A DNA stretch of 64,000 nucleotides from Nocardiopsis terrae (GCF_014651695.1 NZ_BMXJ01000001.1:722944-786943); one strand, 5' to 3'. Shown: positions 42,050 through 51,797, counted from the stretch's first letter. Translations and numbers: made by a program. The notes: a model not told the origin generated them from the sequence alone.

Positions 42050-42660
42050 CCGGCGGGGCCCGCGTAATGGCCACAGGTCTCGGTCACCGGTTCCCCGGGA
42101 CGTCCTGGCTCTTCTCCGGCCTGGACCTGGACCTGCGGCCGGGAGAGGTCACCGGGCTGTGCGGCCCCTCCGGATGCGGCAAGTCCACACTGATGTCCGT
42201 CCTCGCCGGGTGGTCTCCGCCCGTGGAGGGCACCGTGCGGTCCGAGGGAGTGCGGCGGACGGGCTGGATCTTCCAGAACCCCCACGGCGTTCCGGGACGC
42301 ACCGCGCTGGACCACGTCGCCCTGCCGCTGCTGGCCCGCGGTCACGCCCGCGGCGATGCGCAGGAGCGCGCACTCGCCGCCATGGCCGACTTCCACCTGG
42401 GCGGACTCGCCTCGCGCCCCTACCGGGAACTGTCCGGCGGCGAGGCCCAGCGGCTGATGCTCGCCCGCGCACTGTGCTCGGCGCCGGACCTGCTCCTGGT
42501 CGACGAGCCCACCGCGCAACTCGACCTCCGAACCGCCCGGAGCGTCAACGCCTCACTCGGCCGAGTGGCCGCGGAGGGCGCCATCGTGGTCGTGGCCACC
42601 CACGACCCGGGCACCCGAAGAGCCTGTACCCGCATCGTTGACCTGGAAGAGTACGCGTGA
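42046..42660 (+). CDS. ABC exporter ATPase of the secreted-peptide cassette
   Basis: This 204-residue, compact MacB-class ATPase has Walker A GPSGCGKST, Q-loop GWIFQNPHGVPGRTALDHVALPLLARG, signature LSGGEAQRLMLARAL, Walker B LLLVDEPTAQLD and H-loop VVATHD. GTG 42046 overlaps the adaptor stop (TGA 42047-42049), and its own TGA overlaps the permease GTG (42657-42660). At 204 residues it is short but has every motif. Confidence 0.88.
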   Translation: MTGGARVMATGLGHRFPGTSWLFSGLDLDLRPGEVTGLCGPSGCGKSTLMSVLAGWSPPVEGTVRSEGVRRTGWIFQNPHGVPGRTALDHVALPLLARGHARGDAQERALAAMADFHLGGLASRPYRELSGGEAQRLMLARALCSAPDLLLVDEPTAQLDLRTARSVNASLGRVAAEGAIVVVATHDPGTRRACTRIVDLEEYA

Positions 42661-43724
42661 GACCGTCCGCGATCCTGTCCGAGGCATGGCGCAACCTCGC
42701 CACCGGCACAAGCCGGGCCGCGGTGTTCGGACTGGGCCTCGCCGTAGTGTGCGGGGCACTGGCGGTGGCGGACGCCCGGAACATCGTCGCGCTGGAACAG
42801 CGCGCCGCCGAGTTCGTGGCCTCCGGAGCGTCCGTGCGGGTGCTCAGTGCCGAGTCAAGCGTGAACGGATCGTCCTGCGACGCGCTCTCCGGTGTGCCGG
42901 GGGTGGGCGGCGCCGGTGCGTTGCGCGAACGCGCGGCGCTCCGGTTGGACGCGATGCCCGACAACCCCCTCCCGGCCTACACGGTGACCCCGGGGCTCGC
43001 GGCCGTCCTCGGAGTGGAGACGGTGACGGCGGAGGGCGTGTGGCTCTCCGAGGAGACCGCGCGGACGCTGGAGGCCACGCCGGGCCAGAGCCTCGGCACC
43101 GCGGAGGGGGCGCTCACCGTGGCGGGCACCTTCCCCTACCCCGATGACGGCCGGGACGTGCGCCCCGGGTACGCGGCCCTGGTCCCCTCAGCGGACACCG
43201 ACCCCTTCGACGAGTGCTGGGCCCGGGTGTGGCCGCCCTCGGAGAGTACGCAGGAGCTACTGCTCTCCGCAGTGGCGGCCGACTCCCCCGCGGATACGGC
43301 CCTCACCACCGGTCAGCTCAACGCGAGCCTCGGCGAGACCTTCGACGGCGCTGCCGAGTTCAGCGACCGCATCACCCGCTTCGTGCCGCCCGCCACGGCC
43401 CTGGCCGGGCTGCTGTTGGGCTTCGTCTCGGTCCGGCTGCGCCGGCTGGAGTTCGCGAGTGCCCTGCACGTGGGCCAGTCCCGACGCTCCCAGCTGGTGA
43501 CGGCCCTCCTGGAAACCGGGGTGTGGTCGACGTCGGGGCTGGTGCTGGCCGGATGCGCCCTCGTCCTGGCCTCCCATGCGGGCAACCCGGGTGAACCCGG
43601 CGCCGTCCTCGCGGTGAGCGGCCCCGGGCTCGTGGCGGCGGTACCGGCGTGCCTGGCCGGTGCGGCCCTGGCTCTGGCGGGTGTCCGGGAGAGACACCTG
43701 TTCCGGTACTTCAAGGAGCGGTGA
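42657..43724 (+). CDS. ABC permease of the secreted-peptide cassette
   Basis: This is a 355-residue membrane protein with an N-terminal helix (SRAAVFGLGLAVVCGALAVADARNI), a ~200-residue extracytoplasmic region with two Cys pairs and a MacB-like beta pattern, then three C-terminal helices with a coupling-like stretch VRLRRLEFASALHVGQSRRSQLVTALLETG. It is half the size of usual FtsX-type permeases (one four-helix unit), so it probably works as a dimer. The GTGA overlap with the ATPase gives strict coupling. Together with the adaptor it should form a small tripartite exporter for the nearby peptide or another cargo. Confidence 0.8.
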   Translation: MRPSAILSEAWRNLATGTSRAAVFGLGLAVVCGALAVADARNIVALEQRAAEFVASGASVRVLSAESSVNGSSCDALSGVPGVGGAGALRERAALRLDAMPDNPLPAYTVTPGLAAVLGVETVTAEGVWLSEETARTLEATPGQSLGTAEGALTVAGTFPYPDDGRDVRPGYAALVPSADTDPFDECWARVWPPSESTQELLLSAVAADSPADTALTTGQLNASLGETFDGAAEFSDRITRFVPPATALAGLLLGFVSVRLRRLEFASALHVGQSRRSQLVTALLETGVWSTSGLVLAGCALVLASHAGNPGEPGAVLAVSGPGLVAAVPACLAGAALALAGVRERHLFRYFKER

Positions 43725-43915
43725 GCGCTGCCGGACCACGCGGCCCCGCCCGGGAGACGACCTGTCCCACCGGTGTCAGCGACTTCCGGGGCCGGATTTC
43801 GGGCATGGGGGCAAACCGCTGACCCGCAAAGCTGCGTGGACGCACGGCCGTGAAATGCGAAAACGCGTTCCCCTGAACACATGGCCGCTGATCTGCGGCC
43901 TGCGGTGCGCGCCCC

Positions 43916-44239
43916 GTGGCGTACCTGGGCGACGGATGGATTCCGGATCAGGGCTCGCGGCGCCCCGGACACGTGTGGCACGACCCGGGGACGCGCCCGA
44001 GCGGGGTGCAGGTGCTGGACTGCTGCTTCGAGGGCTGCACCCGTGAGGGGGTGCACGCCTACGTCTGGAACCGGTCGGCCGTGCACGCCGACAGCTTCAC
44101 GGAGTGCTCCGGCGGAGTGGCGGTCGCCGCGATCACCGACGCCGAGGACGACGACGCCCGGCCGTCCGGCTGGGGCGACCCCGCCGGGTTCCCGTAACCG
44201 GTCATGGACGTCGTCATCACCGGAAACACCGTCAACGGA
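43916..44239 (+). pseudogene. Broken fragment of a right-handed beta-helix protein
   Basis: The frame from 43916 reads as beta-helix rungs: GVQVLDCCFEGCTREGVHAYVWNRSAVHADSFTECSGGVAV. It meets an in-frame TAA at 44195-44197 and continues in the same frame with PVMDVVITGNTVNG, another rung. No start-proximal region, signal peptide or long remainder exists. It looks like an internal piece of a secreted parallel-beta-helix (pectate-lyase-like) protein stranded by deletion and a stop mutation. The surrounding 43.73-44.6 kb is otherwise gene-free. Confidence 0.6.
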
Positions 44240-44788
44240 AGAGCGCCTTCACGGAGCGAGGTCGGTTTCTCCTCGCCGAAACCCCGAGTCCTGAATACCG
44301 GGCAGCGCATGGGGATATGAGTACAGGCGGAGAGCCGACATGCGCAGAGCACATGGATGAGATGTACCCCAGCCCATTCTGTCCCATTGTGGCCAAGGGG
44401 TCTTCGAGCGGGTTGCACGTCCTTGTCGAGGGCCATCAGATCTGCTACTCAGACGCGGGTTCAGGCTGTCGCCCCGCATGATCCGGCGCCTTCGGAGGCG
44501 AATTCATGCTTTCTTCATGTAAACCTTCGATCGAATAAGGCGTCCTTTTTCTTTTTGATCTTCCCCTATATCACCACCAGACAATAGCGATATATACGAC
44601 TCATGGATCATGGGTTAATCTCTGTCGTATATTTCCATACCTATCCCCCCGATTCAGCGGTCACCCGTGGACGAGACGCATGCCGAACCCCCGACAGTCC
44701 GTCCCCCGTTCCCTCGGGAGCAGTAGCACGCACCGTGGTCCCACCGTGTGCCGGACGCGTGCGTTCCACCGAGCATTTGGAGTCACCA
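44240..44788. other. AT-rich leader with a 9-bp inverted repeat before the teichoic-acid-type gene
   Basis: Bases ~44510-44640 are strikingly AT-rich for this genome and should hold the promoter of the glycosyltransferase. ATATACGAC (44592-44600) and GTCGTATAT (44624-44632) are perfect complements 23 nt apart. Upstream of 44510 the DNA holds only short non-coding frames and may be more of the decayed locus. Confidence 0.5.
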
Positions 44789-47700
44789 GTGGTAGCGCTC
44801 AGCGCCATCGTTCCGATCTACAACGTCGAGAGGTACCTCGACGAGTGCCTGCGGTCCCTCCGGGTGCAGACCTGGAAGGATCTGGAGGTAGTCATGGTGG
44901 ACGACGGCTCTCCGGACGGGAGCACGTCGATCGCGGCCCGGTACGCCGAGGAGGACCCCCGGTTCAGACTCGTCCAACAGGAGAACGGCGGTTTGGGCGC
45001 GGCCCGCAACACGGGCCTGCGACACGCCGGGGGCGAGTTCATCACCTTCGTGGACAGTGACGACGTGATCCCGCCCTACGCCTTCGGCCACCACGTGGAG
45101 AGCCTGAGGCGCAGCGGGTCGGACTTCTCGTCGGGCAACGTGCACCGCCTCAGCGAGCTGGGCACGCGCCAGTCGCCCATGCACCGCAGGATCTTCCGTA
45201 CCGCGAGGACCCGCACCCACATCACGCGCGAGGACACGCTCCTGGTGGACCGGCTGGCCACCAACAAGGTCTGGCGGCGCTCCTTCTGGGACAGGCACGG
45301 CCTGACCTTCCCCGTGGGCGTCCTGTACGAGGACGAGTCCGTGGTCATCCCCCTGCACTTCCTCGCCGAGGCCGTAGACGTGCTCTCGGACCCCGTCTAC
45401 CTCTGGCGCGAGCGCCCCAGCGACGACAGGTCCATCACCCAGGACCGGTTACGCCCCCAAGCCCTGGAGGACCGCTTCACCGCTGTCACCGCGGTCAGCG
45501 ACTTCATCACGAAGAACCTCCCCCCGCTGCAGAAACGGCGCTGGGACGGAGCCGCCCTCGGCAATGACCTGCGTACCTTCCTGGAGGTGCTGGACCACGC
45601 TGACGAAGCGTTCACCGAGCGCCTCGTCAGGCTCGGCAACACCTACCTGGACACGGTGGACGAGAGGGTACTGCGCGACCTTCCCGCCATCGAGCGGCTG
45701 AAGTGGTACCTGATCCGGAAGGAGAGGACCGACCAGCTCCGGGAGGCCGTCGTCTTCAGCAAGAGCGCGGAGAGGAGGAAGGCCAAGGCCGTTCGGCACG
45801 GGCTCCGCTACTACGCGGACTATCCCTTCAAGGACGACCCGAAGCAGGGCGTCCCCCGCTCGGTCTACCGGGTACGGTCCGAGCTCAGGCTCCGCCAGAA
45901 GACGGAGGGGCTCGCCTGGGCCGACGGCAAGCTGGTCGTCAGCGGGCGGATCTGCCTGAAGTACCTGCGCCCCAACAAGCGTCTCCAGCAGCAGGTGAGG
46001 GCCTGGGCGGTCAACCCCGGAACCGGCGGGAGGGTGCGTCTGAACACGACCACGCACCAGGCCAACGAGTTCCGCCTCTCCCCGAAGACGACCACGTCCC
46101 GCACGGACTGGGGCGGCTACCGGATCGTCATCGACCCCTCAGCACTGGTGGACGACGGTGACTGGCACGTGGAACTGTCCGTGGTCAACCGGGGCTTCCG
46201 CCGGGTGGAGCGGCTGACGAACCCGGCCGCGGCCGAGGTGCGGATGGTCGGCTCCGAGCAGGTCCGGCCAGGGGTCTGGGCGCGCCCGCACTGGGTGGAC
46301 GACCACGAACTGCGCCTGACCGTCGAGTGTCCGGTGCTCGTCCTCGACGGGTCCCGGGCCGAGGGGGCCTCCCTGGTCCTCGACGGGCGGATGACAGGGC
46401 CCCCGGTGAAGGACCTGGACGCCTGCGTCCGGCGTCTCCCGGGCGGGAGCGAGGTCCCGGTGCGGACGGAGACGGACGGCTCGACCGCGCGCCTGCTCGT
46501 AGACCTCGCCGACCTCACGGACGGGCACCAGGACAGGACCGCGATCCCCGGAAGCGACCCCCACGAGGAGTGGTCGGTCCACGTCAGGGACGGCGCGGGG
46601 CGTTCCGGATGGGTTCCGTTCGCCGACGGCGGCCCCGAGGACCGCCACCCCCACGCCGGCCTGAACGTGCGGGTGGTCCCGGACTTCGCCGGACGGACCA
46701 GACTCAGGGTTGAGCGGCCCCAACCCCTGCTCACCGACGTCGCCTGGGACGGTTACACCCTCAACCTCCGCGGCGACTTCCCCGAGGCCCACTCGAACGG
46801 CCTCTCCCTGGTGGTCAAGGCCATCGGCCGGATGGAGGAGCACCTCTTCCCGCTGGAGACCAGCGGTGAACGGTTCACGGCCTCCGTCCAGCCCACCGCG
46901 GTCCCCAACTTCGGCACGAGTGTCCCCCTCGGCCCCGGCGACTACCGCTTCCTGCTGCGGATCGACCGCGGGGACGACGAGTGGGACGACCGCAGGATCG
47001 GCTTCTCCCGGGAGCTGCGCACGGCCGCGTTCCCCGCTCCGCAGGAGGGCGGCTTCGACCTGGAGGTCAGACCGGACAGCAGGGCATGGCCGGTCCTGCG
47101 GTTCGGCTCGGTGCTGCGCCCGGAGGAACAGGGGTCCTACGCGCAGCAGATCCTGCGCGAGCAGACCTACCCGAGGCTGCGCGAGAAGCCGGTGCGGTCC
47201 GGCATCGTCTTCGACAGTTACACCGGCAAACAGTTCTCCGACAGCCCGCGGGACATGTACGAGGAACTCAGCCGCCGCGGCGTGGACGCGCCGATGTCGT
47301 GGCTGGCGCGCAACCGCCAACTGACCCTGCCCCCGGGGCTGACGGAGATCAGGCACACGAGCCGGGAGTACTTCGAGGCGCTGGCGCGCTCGGAGTACAT
47401 CGTCTCCAACACCCACCTGCCCATGTGGTTCGAGAAGCAGCCGGGCCAGAAGGTGGTACAGACCTGGCACGGATCGATGCTCAAACGCATCGGCCTGGAC
47501 ATCGAGCACGTCCGGTTCGCCAGCCGCGACTACCACGACCGGCTCAGGCGTGAGACCGGCCAGTGGGACTACCTCGTCTCCCCGAGCCCCTGGGCAACCC
47601 CGATCCTGCGCAGGGCCTTCGGGTTCGAGAACGAGATCCTGGAGACCGGCTACCCGCGCAACGACATCTTCCACCGTCCCGGGCGCGAGGCGTTGGCGGA

Positions 47701-48280
47701 GAGGGTCCGCGAGCGCCTGGGGCTGCCGGAGGGTAAGAAGGTCATCCTGTACGCGCCGACCTGGCGGGACGACAAGTTCTACTCGGCCGGCAAGTACAAG
47801 CTGGACCTGCACCTGGACCTCAAGCGGCTGTACGACGCCCTGGGCGACGACCACGTACTGCTGTTCCGCAGGCATCCCAACATCGTCGACCGGGTGCCGA
47901 ACGCGGGCACGGACTTCGTCTTCGACGTGTCCGCCTACCCCGAGATCCAGGAGCTGTTCCTGGTCACGGACGTCCTCGTCACCGACTACTCGTCGCTGAT
48001 GTTCGACTTCGCCAACACCGGCCGTCCCATGCTCTTCTTCACCTACGACCTGGAGGAGTACCGGGACAGTCTGCGCGGGTTCTACTTCGACTTCGAGCGG
48101 ACCGCCCCCGGTCCGCTGCTGCGCACCTCCGACGAGGTCATCGACGCGGTCCGGGACGTCGACCGCGTGCGGAAGGCGCACGAGGACCGGTACGGGGCCT
48201 TCGTGGACCAGTTCTGCCCCCTGGACGACGGCAAGGCGGCCTCCCGGGTCGTGGAACAGGTCTTCGGCCCGCTCCTGTGA
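44789..48280 (+). CDS. Fused GT2 glycosyltransferase and CDP-glycerol glycerophosphotransferase
   Basis: GTG 44789 has GGAG 6 nt upstream. The 1163-residue protein begins with a GT2 domain (~1-230): LSAIVPIYNVERYLDECLRSL, VVMVDDGSPDGS, GLGAARNTGLRHAGGEFITFVDSDDV (DxD). A ~560-residue middle region of beta-rich, mostly sugar-binding-like repeats follows, beginning with a coiled helix region near 330-420. The C-terminal ~370 residues form a TagF-like domain with VRSGIVFDSYTGKQF, TWHGSMLKRIG, SPSPWATPILRRAFG, YAPTWRDDKFYSAG, HPNIVDRV and TDYSSLMFDFANTGRPMLFF. Such fusions build poly(glycerol phosphate)-type or glycosylated teichoic acids. galE follows in the same direction. Confidence 0.9.
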   Translation: MVALSAIVPIYNVERYLDECLRSLRVQTWKDLEVVMVDDGSPDGSTSIAARYAEEDPRFRLVQQENGGLGAARNTGLRHAGGEFITFVDSDDVIPPYAFGHHVESLRRSGSDFSSGNVHRLSELGTRQSPMHRRIFRTARTRTHITREDTLLVDRLATNKVWRRSFWDRHGLTFPVGVLYEDESVVIPLHFLAEAVDVLSDPVYLWRERPSDDRSITQDRLRPQALEDRFTAVTAVSDFITKNLPPLQKRRWDGAALGNDLRTFLEVLDHADEAFTERLVRLGNTYLDTVDERVLRDLPAIERLKWYLIRKERTDQLREAVVFSKSAERRKAKAVRHGLRYYADYPFKDDPKQGVPRSVYRVRSELRLRQKTEGLAWADGKLVVSGRICLKYLRPNKRLQQQVRAWAVNPGTGGRVRLNTTTHQANEFRLSPKTTTSRTDWGGYRIVIDPSALVDDGDWHVELSVVNRGFRRVERLTNPAAAEVRMVGSEQVRPGVWARPHWVDDHELRLTVECPVLVLDGSRAEGASLVLDGRMTGPPVKDLDACVRRLPGGSEVPVRTETDGSTARLLVDLADLTDGHQDRTAIPGSDPHEEWSVHVRDGAGRSGWVPFADGGPEDRHPHAGLNVRVVPDFAGRTRLRVERPQPLLTDVAWDGYTLNLRGDFPEAHSNGLSLVVKAIGRMEEHLFPLETSGERFTASVQPTAVPNFGTSVPLGPGDYRFLLRIDRGDDEWDDRRIGFSRELRTAAFPAPQEGGFDLEVRPDSRAWPVLRFGSVLRPEEQGSYAQQILREQTYPRLREKPVRSGIVFDSYTGKQFSDSPRDMYEELSRRGVDAPMSWLARNRQLTLPPGLTEIRHTSREYFEALARSEYIVSNTHLPMWFEKQPGQKVVQTWHGSMLKRIGLDIEHVRFASRDYHDRLRRETGQWDYLVSPSPWATPILRRAFGFENEILETGYPRNDIFHRPGREALAERVRERLGLPEGKKVILYAPTWRDDKFYSAGKYKLDLHLDLKRLYDALGDDHVLLFRRHPNIVDRVPNAGTDFVFDVSAYPEIQELFLVTDVLVTDYSSLMFDFANTGRPMLFFTYDLEEYRDSLRGFYFDFERTAPGPLLRTSDEVIDAVRDVDRVRKAHEDRYGAFVDQFCPLDDGKAASRVVEQVFGPLL

Positions 48281-48358
48281 GGGTGGGGGAGGCAGAGTGG
48301 AACGACGGGGCGGGCACCACGGCGGTGCCGCCCCACGGGTGCGGGAAGGACCGGGATC

Positions 48359-49369
48359 GTGCGGATTCTACTGACCGGAGGGGCCGGGTACATCGGTTCG
48401 CACACGGCGGTCGAGCTGTTGGGACGGGGCCATGAGGTGGTCGTGCTCGACAACCTCGTCAACAGCAGCGGGGAGGCCGTCCGCCGGGTCGGGAGGATCA
48501 CGGGCCGACGGGTCCCGTTCGTCGTGGGGGACTGTACGGACCACCGCGTCGTCGAGGAGGTCTTCGGCGGGTACGCCATCGACGCCGTCGTGCACTTCGC
48601 TGGACTCAAGGCCGTCGGGGAGTCGGTGGCCCAGCCCCTGCGGTACTACCGCAACAACCTGGACGCGCTGCTCACCCTCACCGAGGTGATGCACGGGGCC
48701 GGGGTCCGCGACCTGGTGTTCAGCTCCTCGGCGACCGTCTACGGCGACCCGGAGAGCGTGCCGATCACCGAGTCCGGCGCGCTGCGGGCGACCAACCCCT
48801 ACGGCGCGACCAAGCTCTTCGGTGAACGCGTCCTGGAGGACCTGGCGGCCGCCTCCCCGGACTGGCGGATCACCCTGCTGCGCTACTTCAACCCGGTCGG
48901 GGCCCATCCCAGCGGGCTGATCGGCGAGGACCCCAACGACATCCCCAACAACCTGTTCCCCTACGTCTCCAAGGTCGCGGCGGGGCGGCTGGCCGAGCTC
49001 ACGGTGCACGGGGACGACTACGACACCCCGGACGGCACAGGGGTGCGGGACTACCTGCACGTGGTGGACCTCGCCCGGGGACACGTGGCGGCGCTCGACC
49101 ACCTGGGGGCCCGGGAGGGCCTGAGGGTCTACAACCTGGGCACCGGCAGGGGCACCTCCGTGCTGGAGGCGGTCCGCGCTTTCGAGCGGGCCTGCGGTAC
49201 CCCTGTCCCCTTCCGGGTGGGTCCGCGCCGGGACGGGGACATCGCCACCTGCTTCGCGGACCCGAGCAGGGCCAACCACGAGCTGAGCTGGCGTGCCGAG
49301 CGCGACGTCTCCCAGGCGTGCGAGGACGCCTGGCGCTGGCAGTCGCGCAACCCCGACGGTTACGACTGA
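48359..49369 (+). CDS. galE: UDP-glucose 4-epimerase
   Basis: This 336-residue, full-length extended SDR has LTGGAGYIGSHTAVEL (NAD-binding) at the start, GDCTD, HFAGLKAVGESV, SSSATVYGDPESVPITE, and Y-GATK (NPYGATKLFGE) as the catalytic Tyr/Lys. NLFPYVSKVAAG, VRDYLHVVDLARGHVAAL and YNLGTGRGTSVLEAV are typical GalE blocks. It starts with GTG 78 nt past the GT2/TagF gene and is probably co-transcribed. It would supply UDP-galactose for wall-polymer glycosylation. Confidence 0.95.
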   Translation: MRILLTGGAGYIGSHTAVELLGRGHEVVVLDNLVNSSGEAVRRVGRITGRRVPFVVGDCTDHRVVEEVFGGYAIDAVVHFAGLKAVGESVAQPLRYYRNNLDALLTLTEVMHGAGVRDLVFSSSATVYGDPESVPITESGALRATNPYGATKLFGERVLEDLAAASPDWRITLLRYFNPVGAHPSGLIGEDPNDIPNNLFPYVSKVAAGRLAELTVHGDDYDTPDGTGVRDYLHVVDLARGHVAALDHLGAREGLRVYNLGTGRGTSVLEAVRAFERACGTPVPFRVGPRRDGDIATCFADPSRANHELSWRAERDVSQACEDAWRWQSRNPDGYD

Positions 49370-49616
49370 CCCGGACCTCCGCGGCTCAGGGGCGCACGTT
49401 GCCGACGGCTGGTTCCGCGTACGCGGTGCCGGCCGTCCTGTCCCCCTTGGCCTGCGCGAACGCGTGCGGGAGGAGTACTCGCAGAGGGACTCGCGGGGCG
49501 CCCGTCGACCTGTCGGCAAGCCGACGGGGCCGCCTGTTTCCGCGCACCGGTCACCGCCCTCCACGGGCGTGGAGACCCGTGTGGTGATCGCGGTCCGCTC
49601 CTGCGTGCCCGGTCTC

Positions 49617-51797
49617 TCAGTACCTGCCGGGGCGCCATGTCGCGGCCGCCCGGGCCGAGGCCGTCCCCGCTACCAGTCCGGCGGCGAGCGCCAGGACGAC
49701 CGCGCCCAGGGTGATGGCGGCCAGGGTGTCGGGCGGGGCGACCGGGACCTGGCGGTTCTGCTGGATGACCGTGCCCAGCGGCAGGCTCAGCGCCGCCGAC
49801 AGGACCGCCGCGAGCGCCATGGGAGCGGTGATGAATCCCAAGGCGATGCCGAGGTGCCAGCGGCGCCGACCGGTGAGCACGCTCAACGGGGCCGTGGAGC
49901 GCACCGCCTCCGCGATGTGACCGCCCGCGCTGATCAGACTGGCAACGGCCAACAGAGCCAGCCCGTAACCGCCCAGGAGCGCACCCCACTGGGACAGGCG
50001 CGCGTTGGCCGGGGTCATCTCCGGTGAGACCAGCCGGTCGACCTGGGCGGTGGGCCCCAGGACGGGCTGGAGGGTGTCGCGGACCTCGGCGAGGGTGAGG
50101 GGGTCCTCCATCGGGGAGAGCACCGCCAGTTGCTCCACGCTTCCCTCGGCGGGCGGGGCCGGGGATGCCTGGAACCGCACGTCGCTGTTGATCTGCCAGT
50201 TGACGAGTGTGGTGAAGCGGATGTCGCCGGTTCCCGACTCCACCGGGGCGGGCTGTTCGGGGCAGTCCAACCGCAGGGAGCGCAGGGTCGGGCAGGGGGC
50301 CCGCAGCACGGTGGGCCCTTCTCCCTCGTCGGCGGTGTCGACGGCCATGAGGTGTGCCCGCTCGGGCAGGGCCCGGGCCGCCTCGGTGACGCGCCGGGCG
50401 GTCAGGTCGTGCGCCGATACCCGCAGGGCGCTGTCGGCGAGGCGTTCGTCGGCCTGACGGGCCTGCACCGAGGTCAGGGTCTCCGAGGCGAGGAAGTAGT
50501 GCATGTTGACCAGGGTGACCACGCCGATGACCACCGGGGCGACCAGGCGGGCCAGGACCCCGGGGCGGTGCTGGCACCAGCGCCCGGCCACGATCCAGGA
50601 GGGGCGGCCGGTGCGCAGGCCCCGGTGGGCCACCGCGGCGCCGACCCGGGCCAGCAGGGCCGCCAGCGCCGAGGGCGCGAAGGCCAGGGCCCCGATGAGC
50701 CCGACGGCGTAGACGGGTATCGTCCAGGGGCTGCCCGCCGGGATGAGGGCGGAGGCCGAAGCAACGGTGGCGAACAGGGCGAACAGGGCGATCTTCCAGG
50801 TCGCGATGCGGTCGGTGGCCGGGCGCGGCCGGGTGGTGCCGCGTTGGGCCCGGCGGGCGTGCAGGGCGGCGTAGCCCAACGCGGCCGAGGCAGCCGCGAC
50901 GGCCACGGCGACCGACAGGACCCACCACATCCGCCGGACGTCGGCGGTGCGCACGGTGTAGTCGATGCCGGGCACCGTCACGTCGGCCGCCAGCACGGGG
51001 ACGACCGCCAGGGTGCCGAGGGCGGTTCCGGTCAGGATCGCCGGCAGGCAGGAGGAGAGGCCGACGAGGAACTGGTGGCGGGTGCGTGCGCCCAGCGCGG
51101 TCAGCAGGGCGGCGCGGCGGTCGCGGCCTGCCGCGGCGAACCGCGCGGCCACGACGAACAGCCCGGCCGCGGGCAGGACCACGAACGCCAGGTAGACGCC
51201 GATCATGAGGTCCTGGGCCGCGGGGGTGAGCGTCATCTTCTCACCGAAGAGGTAGTAGCCCTGCGGGCCGAACCCGGTGATCGAATGCATCCAGCCGTCG
51301 GGGACCGCTGCGTCCTCGGCCAGGCCCACATAGGCCAGGCGCTCGGTGGGGGAAAGCAGCCCCTGGGGACCGATGGTCCCGGCGTGCTCCCCGTAACGGT
51401 CCCGGACACCGGGGCCGGCGTCCGCCAGCGCGGGAGACAGGTAGACCTGTCCCGGACCGGGCCAGGAGTCCAGACCCGGCGGAGGGGCTGCGGCGGGATC
51501 GACGGGGTCGAGGTAGACCACCGAGTGCTGCCACCGCCCGACGCTGTCGGAGTTCTCACCCCACCAGGCCGTGGCCTGCTCGGGCGAGGCGGTGAGGACG
51601 GGCTGGCGCATGGCGTCGCGCAGGTCGCGTCCGTCGAAGGTCGCCGCGATCACGGCCAGGCCCAGCAGCACCGCCGTGAGCGCGGCCGTGGCGGTGGCGA
51701 GCACGGCCTGGCGGGTGCGCTGGGACACCCCGCCGGTGCGGGCCCGCCCCAGTCTCAGCAGCTGTCCGGTCAGGCTCGGGGCGCTGTCGCGGCTCAT
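49617..51797 (-). CDS. FtsX-like ABC permease (726 aa), divergent from the phosphonate operon
   Basis: This is a MacB/BceB-class permease with an N-terminal helix (AVLATATAALTAVLLGLAVIAATF), an extracytoplasmic region (~55-175), a four-helix FtsX block (VVLPAAGLFVVAARFAAAGRDRRAALLTALGARTRHQFLVGLSSCLPA...), a middle helix set, a second extracytoplasmic region (~430-600) and a final FtsX block (LALLAVASLISAGGHIAEAVRSTAPLSVLTGRRRWHLGIALGFITA). LLTALGARTRHQ and LSVLTGRRRW are the coupling loops. The C-terminus ends WRPGRY. It overlaps the ATPase stop by 4 nt (ATGA). The layout equals the 28.8-31.2 kb permease, but the sequence is different. Confidence 0.87.
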   Translation of the reverse strand: MSRDSAPSLTGQLLRLGRARTGGVSQRTRQAVLATATAALTAVLLGLAVIAATFDGRDLRDAMRQPVLTASPEQATAWWGENSDSVGRWQHSVVYLDPVDPAAAPPPGLDSWPGPGQVYLSPALADAGPGVRDRYGEHAGTIGPQGLLSPTERLAYVGLAEDAAVPDGWMHSITGFGPQGYYLFGEKMTLTPAAQDLMIGVYLAFVVLPAAGLFVVAARFAAAGRDRRAALLTALGARTRHQFLVGLSSCLPAILTGTALGTLAVVPVLAADVTVPGIDYTVRTADVRRMWWVLSVAVAVAAASAALGYAALHARRAQRGTTRPRPATDRIATWKIALFALFATVASASALIPAGSPWTIPVYAVGLIGALAFAPSALAALLARVGAAVAHRGLRTGRPSWIVAGRWCQHRPGVLARLVAPVVIGVVTLVNMHYFLASETLTSVQARQADERLADSALRVSAHDLTARRVTEAARALPERAHLMAVDTADEGEGPTVLRAPCPTLRSLRLDCPEQPAPVESGTGDIRFTTLVNWQINSDVRFQASPAPPAEGSVEQLAVLSPMEDPLTLAEVRDTLQPVLGPTAQVDRLVSPEMTPANARLSQWGALLGGYGLALLAVASLISAGGHIAEAVRSTAPLSVLTGRRRWHLGIALGFITAPMALAAVLSAALSLPLGTVIQQNRQVPVAPPDTLAAITLGAVVLALAAGLVAGTASARAAATWRPGRY

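Noticed and set aside
46139..48181. A 680-codon minus-strand frame within the GT2-TagF gene
   Set aside because: It is a mirror of the real coding strand, lacking known motifs.
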